DNA from: DYJE01 sp041660385
GTDB lineage: Bacteria > Desulfobacterota > Desulfobacteria > Desulfobacterales > Desulfolunaceae
Length of the DNA stretch: 64,000 nt
Assembly: GCA_041660385.1 (NCBI GenBank)
Contig: JBAZWJ010000002.1
Coordinates: forward strand, 1 to 64,000
Reading direction: 5' to 3'
Shown: positions 24,179-34,008 of the stretch, piece after piece
Position numbering within the stretch: the stretch's first letter is position 1
How the letters are laid out: each line of letters starts with the position of its first letter
Notes under the pieces: generated by a model
Told to the model about the DNA's origin: nothing
Seen by the model: the letters and a program-made list of their open reading frames with translations, nothing else
Databases searched by the model: none
Position numbers and translations under genes: made by a program

Positions 24179-25870
24179 TTACACCTTGAACTTTCCCACC
24201 ATGTTGTTGAGTTTTTCAGCGAGGTCCGTGAGTTCTACGGCGCTTAACCGGACTTGTTCACCGTCTGCTTTGAGTTCACCTGCCGATGCATCCACAACGG
24301 CGATGTCACGCGCCATTGCTTTAGAAGCAGATGCTGTCTGATTGACTTTGGCGCTGGCATTTTTAACACCAATGGAGCTTTGGGCAATATTTCCGGCAAC
24401 ATCTTTGATCACCAATGCCTGTTCTTCAATGGATGCAGTGATGTGGGTCACGAGATCACCCACATCACCAATAACACCGGTAATAAAGCTAATATGAGTG
24501 TCGGCTGATTTGCTGAGGTTCTGAACGCTGATGATCCTTGCTTTGATATCCACGATGGCTGAGGATGTCTGTTTGGCAAGCTCTTTGATTTCGTTAGCCA
24601 CAACGGCAAAACCTTTTCCGGCCTCGCCAGCCCGTGCTGCTTCGATGGTGGCGTTAAGGGCAAGAAGATCTGTCTGGGAGGATATGTCAGTAATCACCTC
24701 CGTTACCTGACTTATTTCACGGGCAGCTTCGCCAAGCTTTTGCATCAGCTCAGTAACAGACTTGACCTGCTCACCTGTATCTTCACTGATGGATCTGGCC
24801 TTAACGGACTTCGAAGCAATATCACTGATAGTTGAACTCATCTCCTCAATGGCATCGGTTACGAAGCCCAGGTTCGTTGATGCTTGTTCCATACTTTGAG
24901 CAACAGAGATTGCATTCCCGCTTGATTCTTCTGCTGAAGAGGCCATGGTGGATGTTCTGTTTGAAAGGGAATGAATATTTGAAGTCGTTCGGGCATTGAC
25001 ATCCAAAAGCTTGCTGGCAGATGATCCAATAGTTTCAACACCGTTTGTAATGTTTTTCAAAAGACCGCGAACGTTGTTGACCATGGTGTGGTATGCTCTT
25101 GCCAGTTCACCAATTTCATCTCCCCTTGCGCGGAAAGCGTCGGGGACATCATTTGAGAAATTTCCTTGAGCGAGTATTCCGGTGAAGGTAACGCAGTCGG
25201 TGATGGCGCTCACTATACTGCGTGAAAGGAAAAAAGCCAGCGGCACGATGAGTAAGGTGCTTATAGCAAGAAAGACGAACAGCCGTATGATAAGGTTCTT
25301 CATCACAGCCTGGACACTTTCAAGTGTAATATCAATACATAACAAACCATCGAATTTACCTTCGGGCGTTCGGATCGGAGCATATGCACTCAGAAATGTG
25401 CCCCACTGGTCTGTATAAAATTCTTTTTCCACAACAGGAGTGTCTATCCCTTCTATAGATTTTTCAAGCATAGGCGTGAAGTCTTCATAAACATCGCCCG
25501 GATGTGAACGATCCTCTTCAGATTCTTCAGCGTCGGCAATAAAAACAAGTTTTCCCGCTTCGTTTTTTCTCATGGTATAAACGTATCGCAACCCTGAGCT
25601 GTTATCCCTGACCCGTCTCAACTCAGCCACAAGTTTTCGATAAGATTCCGTGTTTTCGTCTTCAGCCTGTTTTATAACAGTATGGTCTTGGGCAGATAAG
25701 CCCATGACACCAAGTGCCGCATAATCTTTTACGCGTGTTCGCATGCTCTCGAAAAGTTCATCCCGTGTGTTTCTGTAAGAAAGGCTGATCAACAACGAAG
25801 CACCAACCAACCACAGGCAGACAAGAGCAAACGTGATTCTTTTTCCGATTTTCATATTGTTCAGATTCAA
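24179..25870 (-). CDS. Methyl-accepting chemotaxis protein with periplasmic Cache-like sensor
   Basis: A 563-residue chemoreceptor starting at a TTG with GGAG eight bases upstream. Membrane helices at about 13-31 and 196-216 enclose a periplasmic sensor of about 165 residues that contains LRYVYTMRKNEAGKLVFIAD and FLSAYAPIRTPEGKFDGLLCIDI, typical of dCache/sCache folds. A HAMP domain follows (about 217-270), then a coiled-coil signalling domain with the hairpin tip ARAGEAGKGFAVVANEIKEL. There is no C-terminal pentapeptide for CheR docking. No che genes are nearby. The ligand is unknown. Confidence 0.93.
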   Translation of the reverse strand: MNLNNMKIGKRITFALVCLWLVGASLLISLSYRNTRDELFESMRTRVKDYAALGVMGLSAQDHTVIKQAEDENTESYRKLVAELRRVRDNSSGLRYVYTMRKNEAGKLVFIADAEESEEDRSHPGDVYEDFTPMLEKSIEGIDTPVVEKEFYTDQWGTFLSAYAPIRTPEGKFDGLLCIDITLESVQAVMKNLIIRLFVFLAISTLLIVPLAFFLSRSIVSAITDCVTFTGILAQGNFSNDVPDAFRARGDEIGELARAYHTMVNNVRGLLKNITNGVETIGSSASKLLDVNARTTSNIHSLSNRTSTMASSAEESSGNAISVAQSMEQASTNLGFVTDAIEEMSSTISDIASKSVKARSISEDTGEQVKSVTELMQKLGEAAREISQVTEVITDISSQTDLLALNATIEAARAGEAGKGFAVVANEIKELAKQTSSAIVDIKARIISVQNLSKSADTHISFITGVIGDVGDLVTHITASIEEQALVIKDVAGNIAQSSIGVKNASAKVNQTASASKAMARDIAVVDASAGELKADGEQVRLSAVELTDLAEKLNNMVGKFKV

Positions 25871-26076
25871 TGATTTATCTCCGTATGTCCATTAACCCCA
25901 ATGGGAGTTTATTATTTTTACAATTTGCGTTTTGGTTGGGATTGATTCCGGCCTTGCTATTTTAACAAATCGAGATCGGCTCGGAAAAAGGTTTAAACGT
26001 CATAAGGATATCGGCATAAGTTGGAATTATCTGAACAATGAATTGGTTGATTTTTTATTCGGAATGATTGTTCGTA

Positions 26077-26880
26077 TCAAAGATATGAGCAGGACCCAAC
26101 ATAACGTTTTAGCCAGTAACTGTCGGCCAGGGAGTCGCGGCGTATGGTTTTACCTTTACTGGGGGCGTGGATGAAAAGACCGTCACCGATGTAGATTCCC
26201 ACATGAGAAATTCTGCTGGTACAGGTGGTGGCGAAAAAAACAAGGTCACCTTTCATAAGGCTGTCTTTATCGATAAAGTTACCGGCAGCATACTGTTCGG
26301 CTGAATTTCGTGGAAGATCAAGGCCATTTAATTGGTAGACCGTCATGGTGAGGCCGCTGCAATCAAAGCCTGTTTCAACGGATGTGCCACCCCAGAGGTA
26401 AGGGACATCGATAAAGGTATGGGCCGATTTCACAATTTCTTCACGGAGATAGGAGATTTGATCGTCGCCAAGCTTCTCGCTTTTTGTTACAGAGTATTCT
26501 TCAGGAATTACAATGTAAAATTCTTCGATCACCCCGGCTTTTTTGAGGGACAAGGCTCGTTTTCGGGCTGCGTCTTTTGATGTGAAGTTTCCAAAACGCA
26601 CTTTGTAAAGACCGGTCTGGGCTGCAAAATAGGTCGCATCAAGCCCACGAGAGCACAAAGTTTCCGAAAAACGGACAGCATTGTCCGCATTGGCAAAGGC
26701 TCCGGCCTGAATGGTGTAACCCATTCGTTTGAGAGCCTTTTTTACTATTTTGACCGTTTGTTTCGGTTTTGTTTTGGTCGGATGAAGTTCTTTGAATCGC
26801 CTCGGTGTACATGAAGAAAAAATCAGAAGGACGCAGAGAAATATTATTACCGATATCTTAGCAATATGTTTACGAGTCAT
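26077..26880 (-). CDS. Lipoprotein with SPOR and NlpC/P60 endopeptidase domains
   Basis: A 267-residue envelope protein. The N-terminus is a lipoprotein signal with the Cys in FSSC (about residue 24). A SPOR domain (about 54-125: YTIQAGAFANADNAVRFSETL, then YKVRFGNFTSKDAARK) should bind denuded septal glycan. The C-terminal NlpC/P60 domain has the catalytic Cys in FDCSG, His in ISHVGIYIG and a third polar residue in LFIHAPS. Such proteins cleave gamma-D-Glu-DAP bonds in peptidoglycan peptides. The SPOR plus P60 fusion suggests a hydrolase working at the division site. It stands alone; no ribosome site stands out. Confidence 0.92.
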   Translation of the reverse strand: MTRKHIAKISVIIFLCVLLIFSSCTPRRFKELHPTKTKPKQTVKIVKKALKRMGYTIQAGAFANADNAVRFSETLCSRGLDATYFAAQTGLYKVRFGNFTSKDAARKRALSLKKAGVIEEFYIVIPEEYSVTKSEKLGDDQISYLREEIVKSAHTFIDVPYLWGGTSVETGFDCSGLTMTVYQLNGLDLPRNSAEQYAAGNFIDKDSLMKGDLVFFATTCTSRISHVGIYIGDGLFIHAPSKGKTIRRDSLADSYWLKRYVGSCSYL

Positions 26881-27201
26881 CTAAACTCCGTACGATTATC
26901 TTGGTCTTGAATTCTTACATCAAATGGCAGGCTGCAATATTATTATAAAATATCATGAATTGTCGAGTAGAATAACAGTTAAATGGGAAATATTATTTTT
27001 TCTCATTCAAAAGGAATGCCAGTATTCACATGGTTGATGGTTCATTATGATTACAAATACTATTAACTCATGACGGATAAGGTTGTTTTTATCTTGCCAT
27101 TTTCATAGATCTTTTTTCGTGACGGTGGGATCAGTTGCCGCAAGTGGGGTGAGAGGTTTAATCACTTTATGAATATGTTCCGATTGGCTTTTTAATGTTC
27201 A
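26881..27201. other. 321-base spacer, nothing recognised
   Basis: AT-rich sequence holding the promoter region of the minus-strand lipoprotein. I see no hairpin, repeat or reading frame that I can support. Confidence 0.5.
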
Positions 27202-27612
27202 CTATTCAGTGGTGACATCGACGCTATTGCATTCCACCCAGAACCTGATACTTTTGTCCCATTTGAACTTGTGGTTGATGATGTATGTGTTTTCTTCCTG
27301 AACGTAAAACTTCAGTTTTTCACCGTAGCGGATGCCTTTTACATTAACATAGCAGGGAACGACCTCGTGGTAGCCGGGAAGCAGTCTCACCGTTGACGGG
27401 AATTCCCGGACCGACTCGTCTTTGTATTTTCCGGTGGCCTTCACTCCGTCCACCGTGAAAATTCGAATCCGTTCAGGTTTATCTGTTGTGAGAATACCCA
27501 CGGAGAAGTCAGGGGCATCCGGGTTTTTGTATCTTACAACCTTGGTGCAGCCCTGAAGCAATAAGACGATGATCAGAAGAAAAAAGATATAATTGAATTT
27601 TATTGCGTTCAT
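27202..27612 (-). CDS. Small lipoprotein, unknown function
   Basis: A 136-residue protein. The start at 27612 has GAGGA five bases upstream and gives a lipoprotein signal, FFLLIIVLLLQGCTKV, with lipobox LQGC. The mature domain is beta-rich: VDGVKATGKYKDESVREFPSTVRLLPGYHEVVPCY, then YVQEENTYIINHKFKWDKSIRFWVEC. The 'lips-of-loop, LLPGYHEV' layout recalls carbohydrate-binding-like or PEGA-like domains in which a decoration sets a bilayer-proximal protein, but no family assignment is safe. Monocistronic. Confidence 0.7.
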   Translation of the reverse strand: MNAIKFNYIFFLLIIVLLLQGCTKVVRYKNPDAPDFSVGILTTDKPERIRIFTVDGVKATGKYKDESVREFPSTVRLLPGYHEVVPCYVNVKGIRYGEKLKFYVQEENTYIINHKFKWDKSIRFWVECNSVDVTTE

Positions 27613-27804
27613 GACATTCCTCAAATTAAATAAAATTTCAATTATCGAAAAGGTTGGTCTTGTATCCATGGTATTTGTTTTTCCGTCTGATACAGTATAT
27701 TTAAGATGTGTTTCAGAGTTGTGAACATATAATTTATTTCTAAAAAAATAAAGAACCAATTGGTATTTTATACAGAAGATAAATATTAAAAGGCATGGGT
27801 ATCT

Positions 27805-29049
27805 ATGAAAATTGAAATCGTATCCACAGGTGAAGAGGTGCTATCAGGTGCCGTGATCGACAGCAACGCGGCTTATATTGCCCAGGCTCTTATCGAATCA
27901 GGCTTTGAAGTGGTCCGCCACAGTTGTGTGGGAGATAAAAAAGCGGATATTGTACGGTTGCTGAAAGAGTGCGGGCAAAGGGCCGATGGGGTGATTATGT
28001 CCGGCGGCCTTGGCCCCACCGATGACGACAGAACCGCAGAAGCGGCAGCCGAAGCTTGGGATCTAAGCCTTGTTCACGACCCTGCTGCTGAAATGTCGGT
28101 CAACGCCTGTTTTCAGAAAATGAATTATCCCGTTCCGGATTCCAACAGAAAACAGATGCTGCTGCCTGTGGGGTCAAGATGTCTTGAAAACACAGCGGGA
28201 ACGGCCCCCGGTTTTTTTATGAACCAGGGTGCAACCAGTTTTTTCTTCATTCCTGGCGTACCCTGGGAAATGAAGCACATGCTCTCTGTCCATGTTCTTC
28301 CCATGTTGAGGTCCATCTCAGGAGATACGCGGACTCTCTTCAAGATGACCATGCTGTCACATTTCGGGATCGCGGAAGCGGAGGTGAATCACCGGCTGAA
28401 AGACGTGGAAAACGTTTTTCCTGGGATCACTCTGGGTCTTCAAGCGGCTTTCCCCGTAATCCATGTGAAACTTTACGCTCAAGGTGAAAACGAAAACCAG
28501 ATCGACAAACTTCTTGAACAGGCAGCAGCATGGACAGTTGAACGCACAGGCGAATTTGTGTTTTCAACACGAGGTCTTTCTCTGGCCGAGGAAATCGGAG
28601 AAGTTCTGGTAAAAACGAACAAGACCCTTGCCATTGCAGAAAGCTGCACCGGCGGCCTGATTGCCCATATGATCACCGATGTTCCGGGAAGTTCGGCTTA
28701 TTTTCTGTTTTCCGCCGTGACCTACTCCAACCAGGCGAAAATGAATGTGCTGAATGTGAACGAAGAAACCCTGAAAACCCATGGTGCCGTGAGCAGTGAA
28801 ACCGTGATGGAAATGGCTGAAAACACCCGGCGAATCGCAGGATCTGATCTGGGTATTGCCGTTAGCGGCATTGCCGGACCTTCGGGCGGAACAGCTGAAA
28901 AACCCGTGGGAACAGTCTTTATCGGTGTGTCAACGGACCAGGTAACGGAAAGCCATGTGTTCCGAAGCCCTTTTGGAAAACGGGGTATGAACAAGAAGAT
29001 TTTTGCTATGAAAGCGCTGGATTTGCTGTGGCGGACGTTGGTGAAATAG
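27805..29049 (+). CDS. cinA: CinA-family nicotinamide-nucleotide amidase
   Basis: A 414-residue two-domain protein of full family length. The N-terminal molybdopterin-binding-like domain (MKIEIVSTGEEVLSGAVIDSNAAYI, SGGLGPTDDDRT) acts as an ADP-ribose pyrophosphatase in characterised homologues. The C-terminal domain (about 255-414: LAIAESCTGGLIAHMITDVPGSSAYFL, then GIAVSGIAGPSGGTAEKPVGTV) deamidates nicotinamide mononucleotide in pyridine-nucleotide recycling. The key Ser/Cys segment AESCTGG is intact. No recA or other competence gene is adjacent. Confidence 0.95.
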   Translation: MKIEIVSTGEEVLSGAVIDSNAAYIAQALIESGFEVVRHSCVGDKKADIVRLLKECGQRADGVIMSGGLGPTDDDRTAEAAAEAWDLSLVHDPAAEMSVNACFQKMNYPVPDSNRKQMLLPVGSRCLENTAGTAPGFFMNQGATSFFFIPGVPWEMKHMLSVHVLPMLRSISGDTRTLFKMTMLSHFGIAEAEVNHRLKDVENVFPGITLGLQAAFPVIHVKLYAQGENENQIDKLLEQAAAWTVERTGEFVFSTRGLSLAEEIGEVLVKTNKTLAIAESCTGGLIAHMITDVPGSSAYFLFSAVTYSNQAKMNVLNVNEETLKTHGAVSSETVMEMAENTRRIAGSDLGIAVSGIAGPSGGTAEKPVGTVFIGVSTDQVTESHVFRSPFGKRGMNKKIFAMKALDLLWRTLVK

Positions 29050-29088
29050 CTGTTTTTATATATTATTTGGAGATTGAAAATAAAGTGA

Positions 29089-31473
29089 CTATGGGTATTT
29101 AGGGAAGAACAAAGCCGCCAGAATATAACAAAGACAGGCAACCAGCATCACCACAGTAAAACCGGAAGCAATAGCAATTATGATTGCGAGAACAGCACCA
29201 AGAACGGAGGCGAAGCTGTTGAAAGCCCAGTAAATGCCCATGGATTCGGTTTTGCCATCATTGCAGAGGCGGGATGCTGCTTCGGGAAAGGCTGATCCCA
29301 TAAGAAAAGAAACAGGGCCAAGGAAAAGTACCGCAACACCTATTCTTATCAAGAGAGGTTCCATGCCGCTCAATCCTCGAATAATCGGGATGCCGAAGAA
29401 CGCCTGAACTGCAAAAATCAAAGAGACAACAAGAAGAATCAGGGGCACTGGAAGCCGTTTGGCCAGAGCTTTTGAGTAGTACGACCCCAGGCCTGAAAAA
29501 AGAAGAATGGAAAACAGCACCACGGAAAGGGCGTAGACCGGATGGCCGAGGAACAGGACCAGTTGCTGGGCAAATGAAACTTCCGCCAGCATGAAACCCA
29601 TGCCAATACAGAAAAAATACAGCCAGCCTTTGATATCACTGTTTTTCTTTTCCATGCGGAATGATCCGATCACCAGGATTGACGACGCTAGGAGCAGTTC
29701 AATGAAAAGAGCGATCAGAATGGTCTGTCCATCGAACCTTGTGTAACCGGCGATGTAGTTGCCGGGATTGAAAATGGTTCCGAACTTTCTGTTTTCGAAA
29801 TAAAACGGAGAATCATCGGTGGGAGGGCTCACGTTAAAAGGGTAGTCGTTAAACCATGCCTGTTTGTCTGGTGATTTCACGAAACTGTAAAAGTGCATGG
29901 AACTGAAAATCACCCGGTCCGGCCTGAAAAGACAGGTGTATTGCTTTTCCGTGCAGAGATCCGAAAGGGTCTGGATTTCCGCCTGGGAAAACGGGATTTT
30001 TTTCACCAAGAGAACGGCAAAGCGTTTGGAATGAAAGAAGAACATGTGCTTGTCCGGTTCTGAAATGCCCTGAGCTTTTAAAGCCGAGTAGGCCAGACAG
30101 AACAGTCGCAGGGAAAAGCGGGGGTAACCGGTGGTGCTTGGAAGATACCAGTGGGTGAGGCTGAGAAGCCCCTGAGGTTTCAGATGGTTCAAATATGTTC
30201 CGAAAGCTTCCATGGTATACAGGTAATTTTCGGTTAAGGCGAAAGCTCCGGCCTGGGTTGCACTGAACGTGTCCACGCCGCTGAGCTGGATGATGTCGTA
30301 TATTTTATCTGATGAACGCAAGACATTACGGCCTTCTCCGAGATGGGCCGTCACCTTGGGATCACGATAGATAGTGCCTGAATAATCCGCATAGTCATCG
30401 GTCATGATCTTGAAGATGGACGGGTTGATTTCAACGGCGTCGATGTGTGATGCTCCAAAATGGATCCCGGCCCTGATATCCATACCTCCGCCTGAACCGA
30501 TGATCATCATTTCCGGATTGGGTGGGGTGATGCGGTACATGCCGTACATAGGTAGGTTTTCAAGGAAATCGTAGTAACCTGGTTCGACACTGTGTTTCAG
30601 AATAGTGGTATAGGCCCAGTAATCAATGAGAACACCGAGTCGTTCCGGCAGCAGTGATCTGTTTGCCGGTGAAAGTCCCCAGAGCCCGAATTCGTTGGTT
30701 TGCCAGTTTTTTTCTTTGTAGATGTCCACCCGGGCGAGGCTGGTCCAATCGGTCATCATCATCTGGCTGGGTTCGATGGTTGTTGCAGGCTTCCCCTGGG
30801 GGCTTCTGATGGGGAAAAGGGATTCGTTGAAAAATAGTGTACACTGAATGATCACAGCTATAGCCACACATAGCCCCGCTGTTTTCTTCATATCCGGCCA
30901 GGATATTAGAATCCCTGAAAGTACAAGAAGGGAAGACACGAAAACAAGCGCTTTTACTCCGCCTCCCATGTTCATCAGAACAATGGCGGCAAGGCAGCCC
31001 ATGGCTGATCCGGCGAGATTGGCGGCATAGACAGGGCCGACATTTTCCTTTTCCCTTTGAAGCATGAAAAGCGTCACTGCACCCATGATGGTGAAGGGGA
31101 CGATCAGCATGAAGGACGTGGAAAGGAGTTCCAATCCCATGAAGAGAGCGATGGTGTTGGGGCTGGTTTTGGGGTCCGAGATGTGAAAAGGGTTGTTTGT
31201 GAGGACGAGAAGGGCAAGGATAAGGGCCATGCCGCTTGCAATGGAACCCGTGCTCAAGACAGCTTTCTGGGGATGGTTTTTTAGTATGTCTGCGTGGTAC
31301 CTGACAAGGAAACCGCCGATTCCGAAACCCAGCAAGGCTGTTGAAAGAACAAGAAACCCGAAGTGATACCAGAAAACGACGGAGAAAATCCGTGTGAGGA
31401 TGATTTCCGAGGCAAGAACACCTGCCGAGAAAAAACCGAGGTAACACATCTGGCCCAGGATTTTTTTGTTCAC
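29089..31473 (-). CDS. Polytopic membrane protein with spermidine-synthase-like domain
   Basis: A 794-residue protein starting at GTG with AAGGA eight bases upstream. About seven membrane helices lie in the first 215 residues, and another seven or so after about 560. Between them is a soluble Rossmann domain with the spermidine-synthase signature: MMIIGSGGGMDIRAG (SAM-type glycine loop), HIDAVEINPSIF and DPKVTAHLGEGRNVLRSSDKIYDII. The usual catalytic Asp-Tyr region reads IQLSGVDTFSATQAG, so a true polyamine synthase is doubtful. Such fused membrane proteins are common in Desulfobacterota but uncharacterised. It is the last gene of an operon with FkbM and a methyltransferase-glycosyltransferase, suggesting a role in modifying a surface or lipid-linked product. 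Confidence 0.82.
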   Translation of the reverse strand: MNKKILGQMCYLGFFSAGVLASEIILTRIFSVVFWYHFGFLVLSTALLGFGIGGFLVRYHADILKNHPQKAVLSTGSIASGMALILALLVLTNNPFHISDPKTSPNTIALFMGLELLSTSFMLIVPFTIMGAVTLFMLQREKENVGPVYAANLAGSAMGCLAAIVLMNMGGGVKALVFVSSLLVLSGILISWPDMKKTAGLCVAIAVIIQCTLFFNESLFPIRSPQGKPATTIEPSQMMMTDWTSLARVDIYKEKNWQTNEFGLWGLSPANRSLLPERLGVLIDYWAYTTILKHSVEPGYYDFLENLPMYGMYRITPPNPEMMIIGSGGGMDIRAGIHFGASHIDAVEINPSIFKIMTDDYADYSGTIYRDPKVTAHLGEGRNVLRSSDKIYDIIQLSGVDTFSATQAGAFALTENYLYTMEAFGTYLNHLKPQGLLSLTHWYLPSTTGYPRFSLRLFCLAYSALKAQGISEPDKHMFFFHSKRFAVLLVKKIPFSQAEIQTLSDLCTEKQYTCLFRPDRVIFSSMHFYSFVKSPDKQAWFNDYPFNVSPPTDDSPFYFENRKFGTIFNPGNYIAGYTRFDGQTILIALFIELLLASSILVIGSFRMEKKNSDIKGWLYFFCIGMGFMLAEVSFAQQLVLFLGHPVYALSVVLFSILLFSGLGSYYSKALAKRLPVPLILLVVSLIFAVQAFFGIPIIRGLSGMEPLLIRIGVAVLFLGPVSFLMGSAFPEAASRLCNDGKTESMGIYWAFNSFASVLGAVLAIIIAIASGFTVVMLVACLCYILAALFFPKYP

Positions 31474-31487
31474 AAACGTTTTCCTTG

Positions 31488-32354
31488 CTATGGAGTGTCA
31501 ACTGTTGACGGAAGGGCGATAATATCAACGGTGGAAAGTCTGGGAATTATTTTTTCGTGGTTGTCTCGTGTGACTTCCATGTCCCGTTGAAGAATGTAAA
31601 GACGATATCCCAGAGTTTCCAATAGAACAAGATATTCTATAAAATGAACACCCTGTTCGTCCATCAGGTAACGGCCTGTTTCAAAAATAATTACGGGCTG
31701 TTGTTTTTTGAGAATATTGACGGCGCCTTTAAGGGCAGGTAGTTCATGACCTTCCGTGTCGATTTTAATGAGATCCACCCTGATGATCTCATTTGATTCG
31801 CAGAATTCATCAATAGTGATACTCGGAGCAAGGCCTGTGTTTCGTTCCACGCCGCCGTGGACAGGGTGGCCTTTGGATGTAAAACTATCGGTTTTCCAGC
31901 TGGCCATGGCAAAGGGGCGTGGTGCAATCATGGATTTATCTGAGGCGAATTGTTTGACAGGCGTGATGCGCGGTTTAAGTTCCAGATTCAGGTCGACGTT
32001 GTTGAGCAACTTTCTGTAGGCGAAATCCGTGGGTTCGAAAGCAAAAACATGGCCGGCTGTTGCTGCTTTTGCAAATTGAAGGGTCATACAGCCCATGTTT
32101 GCGCCAATATCGAAAATAATGGCGTCTTCGGGTATGGAGTAGAATGGGTTGTCGAAAATATGACGCTGATATGTACCCATGATGAATATTGAAAGATCGA
32201 TACCTTCGGATAAATCAAGCTTGTAGGTGATACCGTCACGTTTAGATTTGATGTGATTTGAGCGAAGGAATATCCTGATGAACAGATAAGCGATCCGTGC
32301 GAGAAACAACTTGATCCGGGTCAAAGGAAGTCGTGATACAACAGAATGAAACAT
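31488..32354 (-). CDS. FkbM-family SAM-dependent methyltransferase
   Basis: A 288-residue protein starting at 32354, where GGAGG lies five bases upstream and 13 bases after the preceding stop. The FkbM signature is clear: IIFDIGANMGCMTLQFAKA (SAM loop), HVFAFEPTDFAYRKLLNNV (acidic ribose-binding residue), then IDEFCESNEIIRVDLIKIDTEGHELPALKGA, where IDTEGHE is the family hallmark. These enzymes O-methylate sugars or polyketides. Between a glycosyltransferase fusion and a membrane protein, a sugar or lipid-linked glycan is the likelier substrate. An N-terminal hydrophobic stretch (LFLARIAYLFIRIFL) may hold it at the membrane. Confidence 0.9.
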   Translation of the reverse strand: MFHSVVSRLPLTRIKLFLARIAYLFIRIFLRSNHIKSKRDGITYKLDLSEGIDLSIFIMGTYQRHIFDNPFYSIPEDAIIFDIGANMGCMTLQFAKAATAGHVFAFEPTDFAYRKLLNNVDLNLELKPRITPVKQFASDKSMIAPRPFAMASWKTDSFTSKGHPVHGGVERNTGLAPSITIDEFCESNEIIRVDLIKIDTEGHELPALKGAVNILKKQQPVIIFETGRYLMDEQGVHFIEYLVLLETLGYRLYILQRDMEVTRDNHEKIIPRLSTVDIIALPSTVDTP

Positions 32355-32367
32355 GGCTCCCTCCACG

Positions 32368-33840
32368 TTAAATGAACTTGATCCGAAATGCCGCAAAAAG
32401 AACCATTTTAAAAAGTATCCATCCGTGACGCCAGCGCCTTATGTTGGTTGTGCCGTATCGTCTCTGGCGATAACGAATGGGCAGATCGATGATTTTCAGG
32501 TTGAGCTTGGCAGCTCCAAACAACAGGTCAAAATCCCCGAACGGATCGAAATCCCCAAAATAACGTCTGCTTTTGGATATGATGTCATAATCGCTTCTGT
32601 ATAGGGCTTTTGTGCCGCAGAGCGTGTCTTTCACCTTCTGCCCAAGAAGCCAGGTAAACGCCAGGCTGAAGAATTTGTTGCCCACCATGTTCATGAAACG
32701 GATGGCCTGATTCTCCATGGGATAGACCAGCCGGACACCGTTTATGAATTCTCCGCGCCGTGAAACAAGGGCTGTGAAAAAACGTGGCAGATCTTCAGGC
32801 GGGACAGTAAGGTCTGCATCAAGGATCATAAGGATATCCCCTTTAGCTTTTTCAAAGCCCAGTCTTACGGCGTCCCCTTTTCCTTTTCCGCTCTGCCTGT
32901 AAAGGCTGGCGTCAATTTCCCGGTGCTTTTTTATGCAATGCTCAATGGTTTCATAGGTTCCATCTTTGGAGTGACCTTCCACGAAAATTAATTCCGTGGA
33001 ACTGCCCATGGCTGGTATCCGTTTAAATATTTCCTCTATGTTGTCCCGTTCGTTTCTTGCCGGGATGATCACAGAAACCGAAGGCAACTGAGATAGATGG
33101 AAAAGGTTGGGGCAGGGGCGAGTTCTGGCCACAACAAAGGTGGTCAACGCAAACCAGCTAAACGGAGCAATGGCTGAGAGAAACCGGTTAAAAAAAGCTG
33201 CGATCATCTTGATTCGGAATGGAACAAGAATGTGATGACTTTGTTTGATCTGTTCGAACCCAGATAATTCCAGAAGGTTTTCAATATCATTGGGAGCGAA
33301 CCAGTTCTGCTCCAGATATTCCGCCGTCATTTTATACCTGCGGGCGATGGACATGGGAATGCGCCAGAGGTTGTTCGGAAAGTTGAGAATAATCCGTGTG
33401 GCCTCATGGCAGTACGGATGGAGTTTTTCAAATACTTTCTGAACATCCCAGAGGTGCGTTACCAGATCGGAAAGGATGATTACATCAAAGGTGGTATTGA
33501 GACAAAGATCATGGGCGTCACATTGGACGATGTGTAGTTCCGGGTGTTTTTGTCCGGCACGTTTGACCATGTGATGGGAAAAGTCGATTCCCACACCAAA
33601 AGAAGGACGAAGACTTGAGAGAAGATCTCCATGGCTGCATCCCAGTTCAAGCACCCGAAGTCCAACAGGAACCACAAAACGGTAATGGCGGATTAAAAGA
33701 TCGGCGTAAAAAACTCCGGCCCATCCGGGATTGGATCTGAAATCAGAAGCCCTGTCCCAGCTGGCCATCCGTTCATGTCTGTCGTTTTGTTCCGCTGTCG
33801 CCATTTTATCGAAATTTTCTTTTTTAAAAAAGTATACCAT
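32368..33840 (-). CDS. Fused class I methyltransferase and family 2 glycosyltransferase
   Basis: A 490-residue bifunctional protein. The first half (about 30-235) is a SAM methyltransferase with motif I VLELGCSHGD at 63-71 and the Asp of GVGIDFSHHMV after it. The second half (from about 258) is a GT-A glycosyltransferase of family 2: VSVIIPARNERDNIEEIF, ELIFVEGHSKDGT, the metal-binding ILDADLTVPPEDL, and FDPFGDFDLLFGAAKLNLKI, like dolichol-phosphate-mannose synthases. There are no C-terminal membrane helices. The same fusion is known as an annotated class in bacterial genomes. It heads the operon; whether translation begins at 33840 or at an ATG 12 codons on is unclear, since neither has a good ribosome site. 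Confidence 0.9.
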   Translation of the reverse strand: MVYFFKKENFDKMATAEQNDRHERMASWDRASDFRSNPGWAGVFYADLLIRHYRFVVPVGLRVLELGCSHGDLLSSLRPSFGVGIDFSHHMVKRAGQKHPELHIVQCDAHDLCLNTTFDVIILSDLVTHLWDVQKVFEKLHPYCHEATRIILNFPNNLWRIPMSIARRYKMTAEYLEQNWFAPNDIENLLELSGFEQIKQSHHILVPFRIKMIAAFFNRFLSAIAPFSWFALTTFVVARTRPCPNLFHLSQLPSVSVIIPARNERDNIEEIFKRIPAMGSSTELIFVEGHSKDGTYETIEHCIKKHREIDASLYRQSGKGKGDAVRLGFEKAKGDILMILDADLTVPPEDLPRFFTALVSRRGEFINGVRLVYPMENQAIRFMNMVGNKFFSLAFTWLLGQKVKDTLCGTKALYRSDYDIISKSRRYFGDFDPFGDFDLLFGAAKLNLKIIDLPIRYRQRRYGTTNIRRWRHGWILFKMVLFAAFRIKFI

Positions 33841-34008
33841 TTTTTACATGCCGGTCCAGACGGTGTAAATCAAAGAACCGTAAAGTAACAGGAATGGATT
33901 ATAAGTTGGAAACGGTTTATATTTCAACCATTCGGACCAATTATGCAACCTTTATTTTGTATGTGTAAAAAAAATGATGGTGTTTTGAATCCTACCCGTA
34001 CAACTATT

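Noticed and set aside
25932..26174. An 80-codon plus-strand frame
   Set aside because: Overlaps the end of the SPOR-NlpC/P60 gene on the other strand and lacks a ribosome site.
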